64,000 nt of DNA, taken from the NCBI GenBank assembly GCA_016196825.1, contig JACPWY010000028.1, positions 29,182 through 93,181 of the forward strand. The letters are read 5' to 3'. Source of the DNA: Deltaproteobacteria bacterium (GTDB lineage: Bacteria > Bdellovibrionota > FAC87 > UBA2466). Position 1 is the stretch's first letter, and each line of letters opens with the position of its first letter. Below, piece by piece: positions 60,413-64,000 of this stretch. The notes below the pieces were generated by a model. The model was not told the origin of the DNA, did not search any database, and worked only from the letters and a program-made list of their open reading frames with translations. A program made the position numbers and the translations under genes.

Positions 60413-61320
60413 CGTCGTTAGTAACCACCGGATTGGCGCCAATGATGCCTCCATTACCTTGGTCCAAACGCCTGAAATTTCTCCCTGGAAATCGGATCTA
60501 TCTCGAGGTTTGCGTTCTTTATCTTCTGATCTTCATTTCTTTCACCGGGCTTTACTGGCTTCAGTCCATTCCGGCGAGCCTTTTTAGGGCGCTGCTGCAT
60601 GCGTTCACATTCATTTTTCTGGGCTGGTGCCAGTTTGCCCTGTCTCATGCTCTCCACGAAACGGTCCATTATAACTTTGGCTCGCCGCACAGTGAGCTCT
60701 TCGGGCTCCTCTTCACTGCCTACCCCATCGGATTAACCTGTGCCTATCGGACCTTGCATCAGAAGCATCACTCCTATTTTGGAAAACCTATCCAGGATCC
60801 GGATTACACCACTTACGCCCCGTTTCCCCGAAGCCGCGTTCAGTTTTTTGGGCGACTGCTCAAGCAGGGGAGTGGGCTGGCGGCATTCCAACAGTTTTTT
60901 CGCGCTGGCTCGATGATTGAGCCCAAGGAGCTTCTTTGTTTGCTCCTTGTGCAGGCCGGGATTATCACTCTTTTTTCTCTCACATTGGGTTGGGAAATGT
61001 ATTTCCTGTTTTGGGTCGGCCCACTCGTGACAGTCGCCAAACTTCTCACCTCAACTCGAAGCCTTTGTGAACACGGCTCCAGAGAAGGCGAGCCCGTCTG
61101 GCGCTCGTTCAGCGGCTCCTCCTTTCTCAACTGGACTCTCGGTATCTTTGATTTTCATTTCCACGGGATTCATCATGCCAACCCCTCTCTCCCGCATCGT
61201 TCCTTGAGGGCTGAGTTCGGGTCAATTCGACTCCTCCCTCTGAAACACGTGATCCACGACGGGGGGTATGGATCCCTGCTTTTAGGCTGGTTCGTCCGAC
61301 TGCCTTGGATGGCGTCTTAA
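60409..61320 (+). CDS. membrane fatty-acid desaturase-like protein
   Basis: A 303-residue membrane protein with three histidine clusters of the di-iron desaturase/hydroxylase family: SHALHETVH, LHQKHHSYF and FHGIHHANP, in the usual order between pairs of hydrophobic helices. These enzymes insert double bonds or hydroxyls into lipid chains. It is coupled to the GT-C gene (ATGA overlap), suggesting that a lipid or lipid-linked sugar is its substrate. A carotenoid ketolase or hydroxylase is the alternative. Confidence 0.85.
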   Translation: MTSLVTTGLAPMMPPLPWSKRLKFLPGNRIYLEVCVLYLLIFISFTGLYWLQSIPASLFRALLHAFTFIFLGWCQFALSHALHETVHYNFGSPHSELFGLLFTAYPIGLTCAYRTLHQKHHSYFGKPIQDPDYTTYAPFPRSRVQFFGRLLKQGSGLAAFQQFFRAGSMIEPKELLCLLLVQAGIITLFSLTLGWEMYFLFWVGPLVTVAKLLTSTRSLCEHGSREGEPVWRSFSGSSFLNWTLGIFDFHFHGIHHANPSLPHRSLRAEFGSIRLLPLKHVIHDGGYGSLLLGWFVRLPWMAS

Positions 61321-62364
61321 GTGTCTAATAGCCACTCCACTTATCGTTGCAGGTTCTGTGAGGGGCGTCGATTCAAAGTCGTGGTTGGTGGCATCCGAGA
61401 TTGGGAGTACGGAGTCCCCGGAGAGTATTGTTTTGTCAGCTGCTCGCAATGTGACTTTGTACAGATCCACCCATTTCCCTCATTAGAGGATCTCGGGAAG
61501 GCCTACGCGGTCGATTACCATGGTTACGTGGAGGCCCAAGATCTCGGTCCCGTCTATCTTGCGTTATACCGGGTAAAAAATTGGCTGCCCGATAGCCGTT
61601 TGAGACGGTTGTTGCCGCCGCACCCACGGATTTTGGATGTCGGCTGTGGGAATGGAGGCTTTCTCGCGCGCTTCTCTCATGTGACGGGTGCACAGCTCAC
61701 CGGCATCGACTTCAGCGAACGCTCAGTTGAGTCCACTCGGGCGCGGGGATTCCAGGCCTTTCTCGGTACCTTTGATCAGTTTGTGGCCCCTGAACCTTAT
61801 GACATGATCGCGATGAATAACTATCTGGAGCACACCCAGGCGCCTCGGGGCGAACTTCAAAAGGCCTGGGATAACCTGAAAAGCGGCGGCCATCTCGTCG
61901 GCGAAGTGCCCGGCTTTAACTCCTACGAACGTTGTCTCTTCAAGCGCTATTGGGGTGGAAATCATGTCCCTCGTCACACCTTCCAGTTCGACGAAATCCT
62001 TCTGCGAAGAGCTCTGAAAGAAGTGGGCTTTGAGGACGTGCAGGTAACCCACGAGTTGAACACCGGGCACTGGGCACTTTCAGTCCAAAATCTCCTTCAA
62101 ACGTTCATCGGACCGAAAGCTCCTCCGCTCAGACACGGCAGGGCCTGGTACTATGAGCTCCTCTTGCCACTGTTTTTGCCACTCAACATCTTTTGCGTCG
62201 TTGCTCGACGGGCGGGGGTGATCCAATTTAGAGCCCGGAAAATGGGCCAGCCGGAAAAGATGCGAGGCAGGCGGCTACGCGGCGGCCTATTGCGTGGCAG
62301 AGGCGGCGGAAGTCATTGTGGGCCGAGGCCCAACCGTGGAGCACAAGTGTTTCGGTCTCGGTGA
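61321..62364 (+). CDS. class I SAM-dependent methyltransferase with N-terminal Cys cluster
   Basis: A protein of up to 347 residues. The N-terminal Cys pairs (CRFCEGRRF and SCSQCDF) may bind zinc, as in the C-methyltransferase-type domain. The Methyltransf_23 core follows: ILDVGCGNGGFLARFSH, then YDMIAMNNYLEHTQAPRG. The GTG start abuts the desaturase stop. The last ~45 residues (from about RARKMGQPEK) lie over the tolC gene on the other strand and look like a shadow, so the natural end may have been nearer 62230. Confidence 0.8.
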   Translation: MSNSHSTYRCRFCEGRRFKVVVGGIRDWEYGVPGEYCFVSCSQCDFVQIHPFPSLEDLGKAYAVDYHGYVEAQDLGPVYLALYRVKNWLPDSRLRRLLPPHPRILDVGCGNGGFLARFSHVTGAQLTGIDFSERSVESTRARGFQAFLGTFDQFVAPEPYDMIAMNNYLEHTQAPRGELQKAWDNLKSGGHLVGEVPGFNSYERCLFKRYWGGNHVPRHTFQFDEILLRRALKEVGFEDVQVTHELNTGHWALSVQNLLQTFIGPKAPPLRHGRAWYYELLLPLFLPLNIFCVVARRAGVIQFRARKMGQPEKMRGRRLRGGLLRGRGGGSHCGPRPNRGAQVFRSR

Positions 62365-63523
62365 GGCGATCTTGATCGATGCGAAATTCGTTGGCTGAGA
62401 GAATGCCTCTGTTGAATCGCTCTCGGTTTGCCTGATAGATTTTTCGCGCCACCCCGAGAGTCTTTTCTCTGTTGAGTGCTGTGTCTAAAGAGATTCCAAG
62501 GGTCGCGCGAGCAGAGTCGAAATCTCTCTTAGCCAAACGTCTGACCCCCTCGAACTGCGCATCTGCGGCCATCTGAGTGTGAGCCTGTGCGCGGTATCGG
62601 CCATAGCCGACCAAACGATCGTAAAGAGGGATGGTGAGGGCAAGGCCAGCGGTCCAACCGGGGCCCGAGCTCCCCACGCCATACAGGTCCGTCTTGAAAT
62701 AGCCATAAGAGACTTTGACGTCGAGCCGCGGGAAGAGATCTCGGAAAGCTTCGTGGGCTTTTTGTTCCGCGAGCTCCCAATCCTTCGAGGAGATTTGCCA
62801 GTCGGGCCGGCGAGTCAGGTCCGCGGATTCTTGAATCAAGCGCGGAACTTCTTTTGGCAGAGAGTCCTTCCAGGGCCACTCCGTGGAGATTCTCTCTTCC
62901 CCCAGGAGGCGTTCGAGATCAGCAGACGCCTGCGCGAGACTGGCCTCCGCGTCACGCTTTTGGGCGGTGGCGTTGTCGAGATCCACCGAAACTTTATCGA
63001 CCTCCTCAAGAGGGATCTGGCCCTTCTCATAGCGGCGATTGGCCACCGAGAGAGAATCCTTACGGGACAGAAGAATCCTGTCAGCGACATCGATCTTTCG
63101 AGTGGCCAGAATGTAGTCCACGAGCGCCGAGATGGCCTCGGCCTCGGCCGTGAGAATAGTGTTTTGCAGAGTGAACTCCTGGGACTCGATCTCCTTGTTT
63201 GCGGCTCTTGCTCCGGCAATGTCCGCACCAAATCGGAAGAGGTTGAATTCCGCGACCCCCTCCACGGACTGAGAGCTGGTGGAACCGGCAGGATCGTTGC
63301 CAACTCCGGTTTTGGCCTGGGCGCTGATCGCGGGTGTCCAGCGTAGCAGCCCTTCGGAGAGATTCTTCGAACGCGTGGCCGCAAGTAAAGAGCGTTGCTT
63401 CAGCACCGAGGGGCTTCTGTCGACGATCTTCTCAAGAGCCTGGTTGAAGCCCAGGTTTTCCGGACTCGCCCAAGCGGCGGCGAGCATGAGAGTCAACAGA
63501 GTCACGAATGGACCTCTTGCCAT
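62228..63523 (-). CDS. TolC-family outer-membrane efflux protein
   Basis: A 431-residue protein with a signal peptide (FVTLLTLMLAAAWA). Two OEP repeats of long helices are visible (ALEKIVDRSPSVLKQRSLLA; NRRYEKGQIPLEEVDKVSVD; DRLTETETLVLHGWASAHND), plus a beta strand pair in DVKVSYGYFKTDLYG and AGLALTIPLYD. It forms the outer-membrane channel of a tripartite pump. Its start overlaps the end of the RND gene by 22 bases, so they are one operon. It overlaps the convergent methyltransferase gene by 137 bases. Confidence 0.9.
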   Translation of the reverse strand: MARGPFVTLLTLMLAAAWASPENLGFNQALEKIVDRSPSVLKQRSLLAATRSKNLSEGLLRWTPAISAQAKTGVGNDPAGSTSSQSVEGVAEFNLFRFGADIAGARAANKEIESQEFTLQNTILTAEAEAISALVDYILATRKIDVADRILLSRKDSLSVANRRYEKGQIPLEEVDKVSVDLDNATAQKRDAEASLAQASADLERLLGEERISTEWPWKDSLPKEVPRLIQESADLTRRPDWQISSKDWELAEQKAHEAFRDLFPRLDVKVSYGYFKTDLYGVGSSGPGWTAGLALTIPLYDRLVGYGRYRAQAHTQMAADAQFEGVRRLAKRDFDSARATLGISLDTALNREKTLGVARKIYQANRERFNRGILSANEFRIDQDRLTETETLVLHGWASAHNDFRRLCHAIGRRVAACLASFPAGPFSGL

Positions 63524-64000
63524 TGAAGAAGGCCTGGCGGTTGGGGATCGAGGATCCCCTCAGGCTCCTTCGCCCGCCACTCAAGGAATGAAACATGGAG
63601 CGCGGGCACCAGGAACAGCGTTAATATCGTCGACACCCAGAGGCCGCCGCTCACAGCAATTCCCAAGGGCTGGAGAATCTGCCCTCCCTCTCCGGTCCCC
63701 AGCGCAATCGGCAACATGCCGAGGACAGTCGTGAGGGAGGTGATGAGAATCGGGCGGAGCCTGGTTCTCGCGGCCTGGAGGGCGGCTTCGCGTGGTTTTA
63801 GCCCCTGGGCCACAAGGCGTTTGATGAAGTCGACGAGGATGATGCTATTGGCGACCGCGATCCCATTTAAAAGAATGACTCCGAGGGCGGCGTTGAGCGA
63901 AACCGTGCTCTTGAAGAGATAAAGAGACAGAACGACGCCGATGAAACCCAATGGGACGCTCACCAAGACCAAGATGGGCTCCGCTAACGATCCAAACTGA
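63502..64000 (-). CDS. RND efflux transporter, C-terminal part (runs off the window)
   Basis: The visible part is the last ~165 residues of an AcrB/CusA-family inner-membrane pump: VPLGFIGVVLSLYLF, GVILLNGIAVANSIILVDF, RLRPILITSLTTVLGMLPIA and QPLGIAVSGGLWVSTILTLF, with the final helices. The frame is open to the right edge, so the main part and a membrane-fusion partner lie beyond. Substrate class (drug versus metal) cannot be read from this piece. Confidence 0.92.
   Translation of the reverse strand, partial: QFGSLAEPILVLVSVPLGFIGVVLSLYLFKSTVSLNAALGVILLNGIAVANSIILVDFIKRLVAQGLKPREAALQAARTRLRPILITSLTTVLGMLPIALGTGEGGQILQPLGIAVSGGLWVSTILTLFLVPALHVSFLEWRAKEPEGILDPQPPGLLQWQEVHS

Noticed and set aside
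1..64000. CRISPR arrays, prophage genes or integrases
   Set aside because: No regularly spaced direct repeats, cas genes, phage structural genes or recombinases were found on reading both strands.

Overview
The window reads as a chromosomal segment of a Gram-negative bacterium with moderately high G+C and dense coding. LpxC (lipid A synthesis), a TolC/RND efflux pair, lipoprotein signal peptides and BamE-like and TadB/TadC proteins all point to a two-membrane cell. The mix of a homodimeric glycyl-tRNA synthetase, pyruvate phosphate dikinase, a CHASE2 kinase paired with an NtrC-type regulator, SUMF1-domain and SpoIID-like secreted proteins, and a RAYT transposase with an MPRKP start suggests a deltaproteobacterial or Bdellovibrionota lineage. 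That placement is inference; no rRNA is present to test it.

Layout. 1-8.7 kb: the 3' part of lpxC, a secreted trypsin-like protease, a TPR protein, prmA, then a TPP riboswitch-controlled thiamine ABC transporter (thiBPQ) and a proline iminopeptidase. 8.7-15.2 kb: membrane and lipoprotein genes of unknown role, an FHA protein, an acyl-CoA synthetase and an orphan TadB/TadC pair; a 470-bp gap at 9.6-10.1 kb is full of hairpins. 15.3-23.1 kb: glyS, ppdK and smc, with a 187-nt almost perfect inverted repeat filling the ppdK-smc gap. 23.1-36.1 kb: a Ser/Thr-rich lipoprotein and an OmpR-type regulator, a glycosyltransferase, an M14 peptidase, trmB-hpt-tdk, an isoprenylcysteine methyltransferase-like gene, a RAYT element with 27-bp terminal inverted repeats, NUDIX and HIT genes, and a kinase/NtrC-regulator/ftsW operon.

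36.2-43.3 kb is a minus-strand information-processing block: rpsU, yqeY, a 3-methyladenine glycosylase, dnaG, rpoD, a tRNA with a CAU anticodon, a zinc-ribbon protein, and queA upstream of rpsU. 43.4-47.6 kb carries cell-wall genes (SpoIID-like and amidase, divergent), rph, rdgB and tRNA-Phe. Just after tRNA-Phe, 47.6-53.0 kb looks like an accessory stretch: visibly richer in A+T, with secreted HExxH proteins, a broken VOC gene, decayed coding fragments, a REP-like inverted repeat, a SUMF1 protein and a 12-cysteine secreted peptide. 53.1-62.4 kb holds a lipoprotein glycosidase, a CXXCH protein, and a cluster of methyltransferases, a GT2 glycosyltransferase, a GT-C type membrane glycosyltransferase and a desaturase, probably building or decorating a surface lipid or glycan. 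The window ends in a TolC/RND efflux operon that runs off the right edge.

The strongest unexplained signals are non-coding: the ppdK-smc inverted repeat, a second palindromic element at 9986-10060 that shares a 13-base core with it, and the RAYT element with true terminal inverted repeats. I saw no CRISPR array, no phage genes and no recognisable integrase.
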